Below the pieces are notes generated by a model. That model searched no databases, was not told the DNA's origin, and worked only from the letters and a program-made list of their open reading frames with translations. A DNA stretch of 64,000 bases from Holothuria scabra (taxonomy: Eukaryota; Echinodermata; Holothuroidea; Aspidochirotida; Holothuriidae): contig CM074179.1 of NCBI GenBank assembly GCA_037179385.1, positions 30,386,046-30,450,045 on the forward strand, in the 5' to 3' direction. Of this stretch, positions 26,915 to 38,329 are shown in pieces (the first letter of the stretch is position 1; every line of letters starts with the position of its first letter). The position numbers and the translations under genes were made by a program.

Positions 26915-27665
26915 TTCCGCCACCCCCTACCCCTGGATCCCTGTTCTTTTTGTGCTTCATAAATGACCCCGGATGTTGTTGCCTCCCAGATCAGGCTCTA
27001 ATTTGCAGGCGATGCTCTTCTTTATCGGCAGATAGAATCTTCCCTCGACCAAAATATTCTACAACCTGACCATGATTCCCTACATAAGTGGTCAAATGAC
27101 CGGTGAATGGAATTTAATCCAAATAAATATTATTTTCTTTCCACCACATTGAAAACAAAACCCCTTAAATATACCTATCAACTGGCAGGACATAATCTCG
27201 AGTCTGTTAAATCATCCTGTTATCTTGCAGTTCCCTTGGACCCCAAGCTTTCTTGGATCCCTCATATTAATAATGTAGTTGATAAAGCAACTAGGCCTTT
27301 AAACAAACTTTCTATCCCGTAACTTGTATGGCTGTCCTTACCATGTTAAAGAAAAAGCCTACTTCATTTATGTGCGTCCTCGACTTGAGTAAGCCTCACA
27401 AGTTTGGTCTCCTGATCAAACTACCACAGGGAAAAAGAAACTCAAAAATATTCAATTTAGGGCAGGTAGGTTTGTCACTGGACGCTTCAAAAGAACTGAA
27501 AGTATCACTCATATCATGTCTTCTCTAAATTGGCCAACTCTTGAATGCAGACGTGATATTGCTGACCTCTCCATTTGTCACAAGATCTTAAATACCAAAC
27601 TGGCCGCCCCCACTCAGAATATTCTTGTCCCCCATTTCAGCCACACTACGACAAAAAGTGGGGAT
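26915..27665 (+). pseudogene. Non-LTR reverse-transcriptase fragment (palm to C-terminus), frameshifted
   Basis: Plus-strand frames give INDPG, FAGDALLYRQ (the FADD motif with the first Asp changed), then MEFNPNKYYFLSTTLK and SVKSSCYLAVPLDPKLSW. Later frames give NWPTLECRRDIADLSICHKI. At least three frame breaks. It lies head to head with the minus-strand fragment ending at 26912. Confidence 0.82.
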
Positions 27666-28940
27666 GACTTAAAGGCATGTTCTGGAGACAAAATTCGTTA
27701 ACTTTAAAATAAACAGAAAAATTTTCTCTCTCAAAAGGTGAAAACTGCATTTCAATAGCTTATAGCATTTGGAAGATACAAATTTTTAAAATATTGCAAA
27801 TTTTTCTTGGGATTTGATGCATTATGGGAAATCTGTGATGTCATTGTGGCACATTAATTTGACGCTGCATTCAATTTATTTATAATTATGATGCCGCTGC
27901 AGACACTATCAAAGAACATTGTTGGTTGCGCTCTACATATGTTGAAGGACAATGCTAGATCTACAGGAAAAGATATTCAAACATTCCAACAGTATCAAAT
28001 TTCAAGGACAAACAGGATGTTCAATTATAAAGAAAAACAAAAGGAATTTGAAGCAATGTGCCCACATTACATAACTTTCTGTGGCTTTGTTGAAGAGCAG
28101 AGGTATTTTTTAACAGAAATAACCAATCTTTAAAGTGAGATATCTTGAGTTAGGAAAATGGTATTGTGATAGGGTTTGAAGGACATGGTGTGGAATATTT
28201 TTGTTTTTCTTACAAGACAAAGGCAAAAAGCCACCAGAACATGCCTTTAAGTAATGTCATTTCTCAAAACATCAATGCAAGTAATATGTACCAGCAAACT
28301 CGCACATATTAGCAGCATTTTCCCTATTTTTATAACTAGGCCTATTTCTAAATGTTTCTTTTATAATTCTACAACATGTCTGTGTCATATCATTCTTACA
28401 GTGTGTGGCTGTTTTCACAACCAGAATGCAAGGCATTCATGCTCGCGAAGGCAGGCGGTCTAACGGTTCTAGTGATCTTGCAATTGACAGAGTTGCTAAA
28501 TTTTAGCAACTCCCTGATACGAGCAGGTAGTAGATGGTGAACTTGTTATGATGAGGAGGTTTGCGCTTTTCAGAAAAGGATATCAGTGTTGAAAATTTAT
28601 ACAGGTGAAACATTAGTTGTGTAAGGTGAGGGAAACAGAAATATTTATGCTACAAGATCGACGTTTAGAAAAGTGCGTATGAGTGATGCGTATGTATGAT
28701 GTTAAAATTGAATAAACAAAACAGGTGGTGGATGATATTTTCTACTAGATCTAGAAAATAGACGTATTTAGATTGCAGAAGAATTGTTTCATTAATAATT
28801 TCCGACCGCAGCCAAAACTGTCAGAATTTCACACATATTATTGGGAGTTCAAAATATCAAAATTTCCTCACAAATGACAATTTCATTTTTTTAAAATTTC
28901 CTTAGTGTTCTCAGTACTTTTCGAGGCAGTTTAACCGGAT
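27666..28940. other. No clear gene
   Basis: The 81-codon plus ORF at 27888-28133 has no similarity I recognise. At 28370-28400 (TCTACAACATGTCTGTG) there is a fragment resembling the right arm of the hairpin at 19637-19824. Confidence 0.4.
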
Positions 28941-28950
28941 CACCTTTATG

Positions 28951-29117
28951 CGGTGTTGTAGTCGAGTCACTAGATTAGTGACTCGAGTCACCAGTTTTCA
29001 AACTTTTAAGTGACTCGAGTCACTGTAGTTCTTCAATGGGGAAATTACTCCTGAATTCTATCGAATCACTATCATTTTGAGAGGGAGTGACCCGAGTCGT
29101 GACTTGTTACAACACTG
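28951..29117. mobile_element. hAT-like MITE, GTGACTCGAGTCAC family, copy 1, exact 8-bp TSD
   Basis: 167 bp. Starts CGGTGTTGTA (one change from CAGTGTTGTA), ends TTACAACACTG. Flanked by the exact duplication CCTTTATG (28943-28950 and 29118-29125). The inside is rich in GTGACTCGAGTCAC palindromes. Confidence 0.9.
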
Positions 29118-29463
29118 CCTTTATGTATATGCATCGCATGATCACCAACATATTAAGCACATACTTTCAGATCAGAAGAGATGAAACTTACTGCTATCAT
29201 CTCGTGTGGCTAATGAATAGAGAGAGATAACTACGCAGTCTTTTATTTTGCTACTCTCTCGTCAGAGATCTTTCTTCCCATTCCTACTATAATTGTCAAC
29301 AACATAAACATTACTGGTTTAAAATTTCTCACCCTCCTCTTCTTTCTTTAGTTGGATAAGTGCGCAGCTAGAAAGTCTTTTCCCTTACAGTGCGGTTGCT
29401 CAAAGAAACCATTTTAAATTTGTCTTACAAGATTGCTAAATCTAATTGTGTCATGCCGCCAAG

Positions 29464-31271
29464 TATGGGCGGCCAAAAGGGCAAAAAAGACAAAGTGCAA
29501 AATATTCATTTTAATTTCAAAAATAAAGTTTAAAGGTAAAAAAATATCCTAAGTGAGAAATTTAAAAATAAAATAAGCAACGATTACATTTTAAAAAACG
29601 AGCAATATTTATTACGTCCCCAAAACAAATTAAAAAACACTAAAAGTAGTTATAATTAATCTTAAAATTAACACATTACCGTTTTATCCAAATGAAATAT
29701 CAAAGCCCCCAATAAATAAAAACTGGAAAACAAATAAAAAGAAATAAAATAAAAACGGAAATAGAGACGCAATTTTGTGTTTTTGTTTTATCTTGTGTTT
29801 TCATTTTATTTCCCGTTTTCGTTTTTTTAATTCATTTGGGTTCCTTAATAGTTATTTGAAATCGTTTTTTTTTTTTTTGCCCGTTTGGCGCACCATAGGT
29901 GGCCAAAAGGGCAAAAAAGACAATTTGCGAAAAAGACAAACGGTGAAAAAGACAAACTGCGAAAAAGACGATTCGTGAAAAATAATGAGGGCGTCCTGAG
30001 ATTGACGGATTCAGAGCACCTAAATATGCTTGGAAATATGCTTGGAAATCGCATTAGATATCCAAACCCGCACAACCAGTTAAAGCCAGCGCGAAGACTT
30101 GCTTGCAGCCATACACTCCCTTTGTTGAGGAGCATGTAGCAAGGCAGTACGCACATCAGTGAGCAGTCTGAGTCGATCAGGGAGGTGTTATTTGCTATTA
30201 AAACCTCCATGGAGTGATAACGTTTTCTCTCGGCCCGCAAAGCAACCAGTTAAGAGGTGGGGAAGGGAATCACATGAAAGTGTGGGGGACTTTTCACCAT
30301 TTGTGGTGGAAGGGGAAACGGCGTCGTCAGAATTTTCGTCGCGGAGGGGGGGGGGGATAAGTTTTGTGATCGTTGGCATAAGGGAGGGGTCTAAAGGGAC
30401 GGAGATAAGTATAAGGGGTCTCCCCCTCTCTTTTGGAAATTGTTTTAAAAAGTGAATGCCCTTGAATGTCCTTGGCGGGAGGGGCGTGGGACGCCCCCTC
30501 ACTTTTTTGAAGGGGGACATCTTCAAAAAGCACCCTCACTTTTCAAAAATGATGGAACAAACAGCAATTATTGCCCAGGAAAACAAAATTTTTAGAAGAA
30601 AACTAACCTAGCAATTCTCGCTTTTTGTTCCAAATAGCATCTGAGGGCATTCAGTTTTTAAGTCTTCGCGCTGGCTTTAACTGGTTGTGCGGGTTTGGAT
30701 ATCTAATGCGATTTCCAAGCATATTTAGTTGCTCCGAATCCATCAATCTCAGGACGCCCTCATTATTTTTCACGAACCGTCTTTTTCGCAGTTTGTCTTT
30801 TTCGCAAATTGTCTTTTTTTGCCCTTTTGGCCACCTATGGTGCGCCAAAAGGGCAAAAAAAAAAAAAAAACGATTTCAAATAACTATTAAGGAACCCAAA
30901 TGAATTAAAAAAACGAAAACGGGAAATAAAATGAAAACACAAGATAAAACAAAAACACAAAATTGCGTCTCTATTTCCGTTTTTATTTTATTTCTTTTTA
31001 TTTGTTTTCCAGTTTTTATTTATTGGGGGCTTTGATATTTCATTTGGATAAAACGGTAATGTGTTAATTTTAAGATTAATTATAACTACTTTTAGTGTTT
31101 TTTAATTTGTTTTGGGGACGTAATAAATATTGCTCGTTTTTTAAAATGTAATCATTGCTTATTTTATTTTTAAATTTCTCACTTAGGATATTTTTTTACC
31201 TTTAAACTTTATTTTTGAAATTAAAATGAATATTTTGCACTTTGTCTTTTTTGCCCTTTTGGCCGCCCATA
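29464..31271. mobile_element. Foldback element with inverted arms of about 0.61-0.64 kb
   Basis: The left arm 29464-30101 and right arm 30660-31271 are near-perfect inverted copies, beginning TATGGGCGGCCAAAAGGGC and ending with its complement. The 558-bp middle is not inverted. The 6-bp direct repeat GCCAAG abuts both ends. Arms contain short AAAAAGACAAACTGCG repeats, which explain the lysine-rich ORFs. No transposase ORF is visible. Confidence 0.88.
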
Positions 31272-31944
31272 GCCAAGCACAGTCACCGATGAAAAGAATC
31301 TAATGTGAGAATATTTACAAAATGTAGAACAAAAAACTTGGGTTGAGGTTAACTAAGTTATTTAGATGCCTCTAAGCAAATAAAGCCCTGCATATGGCCC
31401 ATATTTGACTTTCCATTGAAACACATCAAACTCTAGAAATGACCTTTTTAAGCCGCGGTAGCACTTGATATCATCAACTGTATCACATGTCATTCGGCTG
31501 ATCATGTGGTCACCGGCAAAGCAAGCGCATATTGGTAAGGGCAATTCAAGTTTCAGTTGAAACGTCTATCACAAGAAAACTACGCAGTTACGCAATTTTC
31601 GCATCCGGGAGGATACGTTATGTTATCCGTTCTCTATTCCTAACCCTCTGTGACGGTCTTCAATTTTGAACAAAATAAAATATAACTTTAAGTTCGTCGC
31701 TCTTACAGTTATAAGTTCCTTGGTCATGAAAAGAAATCCCCCGTTCAATGTTTTTCTAACAACAACGCCGAAACTTTCACGTCAACAGATTGCTCGGATG
31801 TTTCAAACTGTAAGAAAAGAATGGAAGCGACCATGTCATAAAGAACGGCAGTTGACAAAAACTATAGAAAGGGCTTCTGAGAACCCCATATAGTCGCTCC
31901 CTGGTCGTTCCAAGAACCATGTAATTGAAATATCCCTGAACTAA
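31272..31944. other. No feature recognised
   Basis: No element boundary or coding similarity seen. Confidence 0.4.
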
Positions 31945-32249
31945 CCCAGCCAACATGCCCAGCTGGGCCCAAACTGGGTTTCAGCTGGGCTACTTGCTGG
32001 GCCCCAGCTGGGGCCCATCCGTGTTTGTCAGGTGTTCCCACGTGGGGCCCAACTGGGCTAGTTTTTCCCAGCTGAAGCCCAGCTGTGCCCGCTTCAATAA
32101 TTGAAGCCTAGCTGGGCCTCAGCTGGGGAAAGCTAGCCCAGTTGGGCCCCACGTGGGAACACCTGACAAACACGGATGGGCCTCAGCTGGGGTCCAGCAA
32201 GTAGCCCAGCTGAAACCCAGTTGGGGCCCAGCTGGGCATGTTGGCTGGG
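31945..32249. mobile_element. 305-bp near-perfect palindrome rich in CCCAGCTGGGC
   Basis: CCCAGCCAACATGCCCAGC at the left is matched by its complement at the right. The arms meet at GCTTCAATAATTGAAGC (32091-32107). The arms carry many CAGCTG boxes and a CACGTG on each side. It could be a palindromic MITE; no clear target duplication is visible. Confidence 0.85.
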
Positions 32250-33055
32250 AATATGCCTCATCGTGTGATGAAACCAGAGACATCCTCAAATAAATTATCT
32301 GTTTTCATGGTCAACGCCTTTTAATTTACAAACTCTACAAAGTTACAAAACCAACAGGGCACAGAATAAAAACACTGTAACAAGTCTATAAAGCGACTAC
32401 TATACTTCGCATTCGCTCGTTAAAAGGTGCACCTTGATGACGCAGTTGGCTTTATGAGATTCTGTGTAAGCGCGCCCATATGTAGATTATCATCTCAAAA
32501 GGGAAATGAATGCTTGAAATCCATCTTTTCTTACTCAAAACCCATCAAGAATACATGTCATTCACAAAACCGTTGAGTTTGTCATCCTGTCGTATTTGAC
32601 TATATACTCCTCGGGTAAGAAAGGGAGGCAATGAGGTGTATCGGATGACAGTTAATTCATCTTTATGCCTTTAGGGCTAAAGGGAAAACACGTTTTAGAG
32701 GTATGAAACGTGGTAAAACGTTCGTTATAGTGGACAAAAAGGGTCCCATATTTTGCTCGGCATACTTTAGGCGCACTGAGCATATTCCCAACCGCGATGC
32801 TCCTGTTCACGATTCTGTTTTTTAATTTTGTGAAGATCCGTATCCTGTGAGTACTTTTCACTTTTTCTCTCTGCTATTAACGTCATTCCATTAGCCAGTA
32901 AGCGTTTCACAACTGACCGTATCTATAATTCGCTACATCATCTACAAACATATTCATGTCTTTGTATTCATAACCCCCGACTTCATCGTCTGCATGTGCT
33001 GATGTGTTTTGGTTGTGCCATACCTGCATTGCGCAAGACAATTCTTGCGCAATAC
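32250..33055. other. No feature recognised
   Basis: No recognisable coding or repeat structure. Confidence 0.4.
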
Positions 33056-33059
33056 TCTC

Positions 33060-33222
33060 TGACGGCGGGCTTCCACATGGAACCTGCCACAGGGGCCTTC
33101 CACTGGGGCCTTTCACAGGGGCCTTCCAAGGGTCTTCCAAAGGGGCCATCCAGGGGGACAAGAGCCTTCCAAAGGGGACATGCCATGGGACCTGCCACAG
33201 GGGACCGGCCAAGGGGTATTGA
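33060..33222. repeat. Minisatellite of GGGGCCTTCCA-like units
   Basis: Ten to twelve imperfect units of about 10-24 bp with CACAGGGG, CCTTCCA and AAAGGGG variants. Overlapping ORFs on both strands (about 100 codons each) come from this array. Confidence 0.75.
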
Positions 33223-33231
33223 TCTTACGTG

Positions 33232-33864
33232 CCCTATGTACAGTACTTCAAGTGTATCAAAGGACTGTTGCAGGTCTACCAAAACCATCTCGGTATAGTT
33301 ACTATCCGAGGACTGACATCGAATGTAGTCACTAAGATAAATGAGGCATGTATCGGTGGAAAAACCTCAGCAGGCTGCCCTAAAGCCCGGTTGGAAGTCA
33401 TACAAAATCGTATTATCAATTAGATACTTATCCATCTGGCCAAAAAGCTCTTTCAGGTAATTTTGAGGTAACACTGAGGATACTTATAGGCCTGTATTTT
33501 ATCACATCCAACCGACTATTCCTTTTAAAGAGAGGCTTGGAATGGGAATATTTGTAATCAGCAGGAACAATATGTGTTTCGATGAATAAATTAATTACGT
33601 GAGACGTTTGGTCTTTTAAGACATCTGCACCATCCCTTAAAACTTAGCAGGGATTTCATCGAGGCCGGTGCCTTTGCTGATATTTAAGGCACATAACTCA
33701 TCACAAACAAAATCAGAGGACCACTTAGGCATCTTAAAGGAGTTAGGAACTGTGCCCTTTTGACAGTAGTTCCCGAAAGCATCAGAATAAGTGTCAAATT
33801 TGCAGTGAAGATTGGGGCAACCTTTCAACAAGAGTACAAGCAATATTAGTAAAGAAGTCGTATA
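33232..33864 (-). pseudogene. Non-LTR reverse-transcriptase N-terminal/palm fragment
   Basis: Minus-strand frames give YDFFTNIACTL, ALNISKGTGLDEIPAKF, a VIKYRPISILSV motif, YDFQPGFRAA, and VLVDLQQSFDTL, which keeps one catalytic Asp. Together these are the RT fingers and first palm of a CR1/L2-like element. Stops and frameshifts break it. Its 5' continuation is on the other side of the 2.8-kb element. Confidence 0.82.
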
Positions 33865-34082
33865 CATTGGCGGCGGAAGATGTTTTTATTGGAGGCACAA
33901 GTTTTCGGCAGTCGACATAATGGTGACGCCGTATGGCGTCCGGTTTTGCGCGAAGCACAAAATCCCATCGGCGTGGGGTCCAGGGGACCGCTTAAGGGCC
34001 CCTGGTGGGGTTCAGGGGGCAAAGCTCTGGTAGGGGTCCATGGGGGTCTGTATACTTTTTTAGGGGGTGGCCGGAGTTTACT

Positions 34083-35400
34083 ATCTAAGCGTAGCGCCAC
34101 CATCAGTTGGCGCGGAGCGTACAAAGAAAATTTTGGATTTTAAAATCTCCCGGCAGATGGCTGGAAATGACATTTTCCGAGTTTATTTGTCTGTAATACT
34201 GGTGAGAAAAAGTTGTGATTTTTCTAAGATTAAAACACACTTTTGAGAAACTGATTAGCTCAGTTCATTACTCCACTGGACTATGTATCCTAGGATCGCA
34301 AATCCGGAATCCTGCTGAATGTTGCAAACAGCTGTTCCAGTGCACGCCTGAGTAAGGTATTTCCAGAGGAGTATGGGAGCATTTAACATTGGGGGGCACA
34401 AGACTTTTGCCCTAAAATGTAATTCTGCCCCTTAGAGTCAAAGGGGGGAGCGCCACCACTGGTTGTCGCGGAGCGTCCAGAAAATTTGAAAAATCGTACC
34501 TCTCAGACAGTTGCAATAACGCCATTTCCCAGGATTGTAAAGGGGATCCAAGCAGTCGCTTTTAAGTTTCAATTGCAGATAAACGATAAACTAACTTGAA
34601 AATTCAGTCAGAAAGAATAGGCGGAGCGCCACCATTAGTTGATGCGAAGCGTACAAAACATTTTTAAATATCCGACTACTCAGACAGTTGAAAATGGCAT
34701 TTCCCGGGCTTATATCGGGATTTAAGCAGTCGCTATTTTGAGTTTCCTTTTATAAAAAATTATCACTTGAAACTTAAATTCTACTATGAAGCGGTCTAAG
34801 TGAAGCACCGCCATAACCTAAGGCGAAACGTACAGGAAAATTTGAAAAATCTGACCATTTCACAGCAGTCAAAAATGTCATTTCCTATGCTTATAGGGGG
34901 TCCTAGAAGTCGCTAATTCGAGGTTTTATTTGAACAAAATTGTTCACTTGAAACTAAAATACTGCTAGGAAGGCTATCTGCACGGAGCTTCACCACTGGT
35001 TGGCGCAAAGCGAACAGAAAATTTCGAAAAACCGGAGACATGAGACAGTCAAAAATGACATTTCCCAGGCTTATAGTTGGATCTGAGCAGTCGCTATTTG
35101 ATCAGAAAATTACCAAGTAAAATGTATCACTACCAATCGATGAAATGGTCCCGCATATTTTCGGGGGAAAATAAAAACCGGAATTGAAAACATGCTAATG
35201 AATTGCATTGAATTTTACTCTATTGCGACTCTTGGCTCAGTAAATTCAATATAATTGAAAAAAATTGTGTGCCCGAACTTCCGACTATATATGATTTTAC
35301 TTTTGAAAAAATAGGCATATGGGGATCTTATCAGTCGCTATTTTAATCAGAAGAATCAGATAAAATGTACCACTACCATTGGATGAAATGAAGTAGATTA
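34083..35400. repeat. Tandem array of about 175-180 bp units
   Basis: Unit starts of the type GCGCCACCATTAGTTGRYGC followed by GCGNAGCGTACA lie near 34092, 34451, 34625, 34804 and 34988. Each has CAGTCAAAAATG(A/T)CATTTCC and AGCAGTCGCTATTT inside. Decayed units follow to about 35400. The gap between the first two units is about 360 bp because a SINE-like insert lies within. Confidence 0.8.
34240..34420 (+). mobile_element. tRNA-derived SINE-like insert within the array
   Basis: TGATTAGCTCAGTTCATTAC resembles a tRNA box A, and GATCGCAAATCCGGAATCC resembles a box B. The extra length between array units (about 180 bp) equals this insert. The tail boundary is not clear. Confidence 0.5.
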
Positions 35401-36665
35401 TTTTTCTTCTATTAGTAACACTTATTGACAGAATTGTTACAAGGTGTGTTGAAATGACTTTTCAAGCAGACTTACGGGAATTAAGACATTCTCACCCTGC
35501 ATCATTAAAGTATCGAAAAACAAATTACCGGATTCTCATAACCATTGCCCGTATTTGGCTCTAGAGCAGCCAGGATAGATGGCAAACTTTTGGAACCTGA
35601 ACACCCTCCTGCCCATCCGTTGAATTAATTTGGCAATTGAAAACGTCCTAGCATTTTTTAACCTTGGTCCTAATATTTGATCATTTCGGGAAAATTTTTT
35701 TTGCAAGAATACAATGTGAAATTGGGATGACGAAAACCCTTTTTACGTTCTACCCAAATGTGTGGCAGATTTTTTATTTTCATGGGAATTGTACTTTAAA
35801 TATAGCGTCTTCTGCAAAGATTTGAAGCTATTATAATAATCGGCAATTTCGGGTATTCTGTTGCAACTCCCTGGTGTTACACAAAATTTAAAAACAGTCT
35901 CAAGAATACTTGTTTCTTTTAAGCCACAGACTTCCCAAATGTGTCGCAATTTTTTTATCTCTTAACCTTTCGTAACTATGTTACCCTTACTATGATACTT
36001 TTCCATTTTCGGGCAAATGCTTGAAAGAATTTGGATATTCGACAATTTCGGGCATTGTGTTGTGATTACCTGTGAAGTAACGGTCATAGCTTTTTGAGCT
36101 AATAGACCCAAATATTCTACCCGCACCACACCAAGTATGATTTTGGAACGATTTTGTGAATCCTCAGGAATTGAGAAAAATCCCTGAGGTAGAAACATGC
36201 CAGATGCTAGGATCACAATTTAATACACACCAAGGTAGCCAATTTTAGCCACTCCAAATCTGTTAGAAAATTATCCATCCTGAAACCCGACAAGTAAAAA
36301 GTCAAGAGATTCCGAAGATATGAAGCTTGTCACAGTCTACTTGAATTTATTCCGAAATTCAGAGTGGGCACAATTGCAGAATACCCTGCAACTGTTTGAA
36401 GGGCGAAAATAAACTCTGCTACGGGTTATCGTCAATGTGGGGTCCAGGGGCGAAGCCCCGGGAGCTTAGCAACTTTATCACTCTGAAAAGCAATATTTGA
36501 GCCAAAGAATAGCAGAAATATAACGTAAGCAACTTAAATTTGTTCAATTAGTTTGATTTTTTTTGCGACATTTAGTTATTGGGGGGGGGGGGATGCCCCC
36601 CAAATCTCATAGAAAATTATTGGGGGGGGGGACAGGCCCCATGGAACCCGCTTCCGCCGCCTATG

Positions 36666-36745
36666 GTATATGTATTTAGCAACACGACGAGGACTGGATC
36701 AAACTTCATTATCGACATTAAGGACAAACTGAGCATCATTGCTCT
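36666..36745 (-). pseudogene. Reverse-transcriptase fragment, 5' side of the interrupted copy
   Basis: The minus strand reads NDAQFVLNVDNEV then SSPRRVAKYIY. This joins in frame to the DFFTN start of the fragment at 33864 once the 2.8-kb element is set aside. Beyond it, 36835-36885 holds a solo inverted piece of the GCGCCACC array unit. Confidence 0.7.
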
Positions 36746-37132
36746 TTTATGAAATACCCTTATGTCAGTTGCTATGATACCACGTTAGAAAAACCGGAAA
36801 GGGCCATTTCCGGTGATCTCGGGCGAATTTTTGGCGGAAATTTTCGTGTTTACGCTCCACGCCAACCGATGGTGGCGCTCCGATTAGACAGTTACACCAA
36901 CTTTAAACTCCCCCCGGGCACTTTCGCAGACTGATCGATGTCGGGTAACCCTAGGAGTAAATCTTTGATATCCAATAGGAAGTACCTAGTACGCCCTGAC
37001 TTCACTGGCCTAAGATATATTTTTTTCTTTTTGTTTTGAAAATACCAAATCTCACTTGGGGATGCACGCCCAGCGCAAGGTTTCATTGTGAGGCACAGAC
37101 CCTTTGGCATCCCCGACAACGTCACTACCAGT

Positions 37133-37448
37133 TTTAAAGGCCCATTTTCACCCCAAACAGTGCCAATTCTCCTAACCTTCTTACTTAAGTCCCTCCCATA
37201 ATTGTTTGAAATTCATCCTCATCCAGTCACAATCTCAGTTTACTGCTTCAGGGCGAGTATAGAAAAGCTCTAGACTATGTGTATATATAACCAAAGCACT
37301 CTCGCTACAGTTCATGCTGTGTAACAGAAGCTTTGGTAATCCAGGGAGTTGCAACTCCCTGGGTAATGCGCTTTGGGCCAATGGAGAGTTTCTGTACCCC
37401 CCCCCCGTACATGAAGTGTAGTTTGGGGTGAGAGGATTGGCCCTTTTA
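37133..37448 (+). mobile_element. MITE, TTAAAGGG family, copy at 37 kb
   Basis: Starts TTTAAAGGCCCATTTTCACC and ends GGTGAGAGGATTGGCCCTTT. Interior blocks are shared with the other copies. It has gained a short palindrome, GGGAGTTGCAACTCCC (about 37344-37359). Confidence 0.84.
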
Positions 37449-38189
37449 GCGGTTACATGGTCGCTTAATTTCACTTTCCGTGAAGACCCAAATACAAATT
37501 ACAAGGAATATGCAAAAGGTCATTAAGCGCTACCGTAATATGTATGATTATTACGTAATTTAATTTTACACACAACCGTAGAGCAGGATGATAGGAACCT
37601 GCTCTATGCCACTGATCTCTATAAATACCCTGGATAGCGCTTGCGGCAGTATTTTTGAAGTCACCGTGCCGCCATCTTACCACTCCCAAAACACAGAATA
37701 CGTAATCGCACTGGCAACCACTAATGTACATTAAAGCTACGCAGATAGCAAAACTTCATTAGAAATTGGGCACTTTAGCAACAAAAATACCGTCGTGTGC
37801 GGCTACCAATCGCACCAATCGACAGTTTTAAAGGTTGCCAAAGAACATTTCACTTGTAAGTAGCTAGGTAGAAACAAAAATATGCAAATAAAAAGGCTCT
37901 TTAGTAGACAGGTGGATGGCTGACCTCATGATTTTCAGTCACATGAAAAACTTGTCGATAGTTGGCATCATCATTGGGGCCAGTTAAGGTCCTCGTGGGT
38001 TTGGGACGGTTTTGGTTACTTGAAAAAGCATATTTAGACAACTTTTGCTGTTTTCAAGAGGCTGCGGTGCACCTTTATAATGCTCTCCGTTGCAGTTTTG
38101 GTCAATTAGACCTACACTGAACATCATTTACTAGTTGTTTTGGTTATACCACATTTAAGTTACTCATTACATTAGTCACGGTCACTGTC
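37449..38189. other. No gene; CpG-containing stretch near 37640-37690
   Basis: GTGCCGCCATCTTACC (about 37667-37682) is a good match to the YY1 site. Related AGCGCTACCG and AGCGCTTGCGG motifs flank it, so this may be a repeat rather than a promoter. Confidence 0.35.
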
Positions 38190-38325
38190 TGGCATACGAG
38201 GCGGGGTGCAGTGGGTGGGGGGCACTTGCCCTCCCAATTCGGGCAATAGCATTTGGTCTATTCGAGCAAAACATGATAAACGGTGACATAATTCGGGCAA
38301 AAATGCTCTTTCCCCCCTCCTGTAT
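38190..38325. repeat. Interspersed repeat shared with 15241-15360
   Basis: Same block order as the 15-kb copy, with CTCCCAATTCGGGCAA and AAAACATGATAAACGGTG. The 81-codon minus ORF across it is incidental. Confidence 0.55.
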
Positions 38326-38329
38326 ATAT

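Larger units (their letters stand above)
33865..36665. mobile_element. 2.8-kb TIR element with internal tandem array, 5-bp TSD
   Basis: The termini are CATTGGCGGCGGAAG and CTTCCGCCGCCTATG. The flanks are the exact direct repeat GTATA (33860-33864, 36666-36670). The element interrupts a reverse-transcriptase frame, and the frame lines up again when one GTATA is removed. No transposase is recognised. Inside are a 175-180 bp tandem array, GGGGTCCAGGGGCGAAGCCC-type motifs and G-runs. Superfamily unknown. Confidence 0.85.

Noticed and set aside
27888..28133. 81-codon plus ORF as a host gene exon
   Set aside because: No similarity, no convincing acceptor and donor pair in phase, and surrounded by element debris.
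29845..30240. 131-codon minus-strand ORF, and lysine-rich plus ORFs in the same place
   Set aside because: They lie in the foldback arms. The lysine-rich periodicity comes from 16-bp DNA repeats and recurs in the other arm.
32907..33298. Overlapping ORFs of about 100 codons on both strands
   Set aside because: Generated by the GGGGCCTTCCA minisatellite, with no recognisable domain.
37640..37690. YY1-type promoter for SLC37A4
   Set aside because: The site is good, but the surrounding AGCGCT motifs look repeat-like and it is 6 kb from the gene. Kept only as a note.
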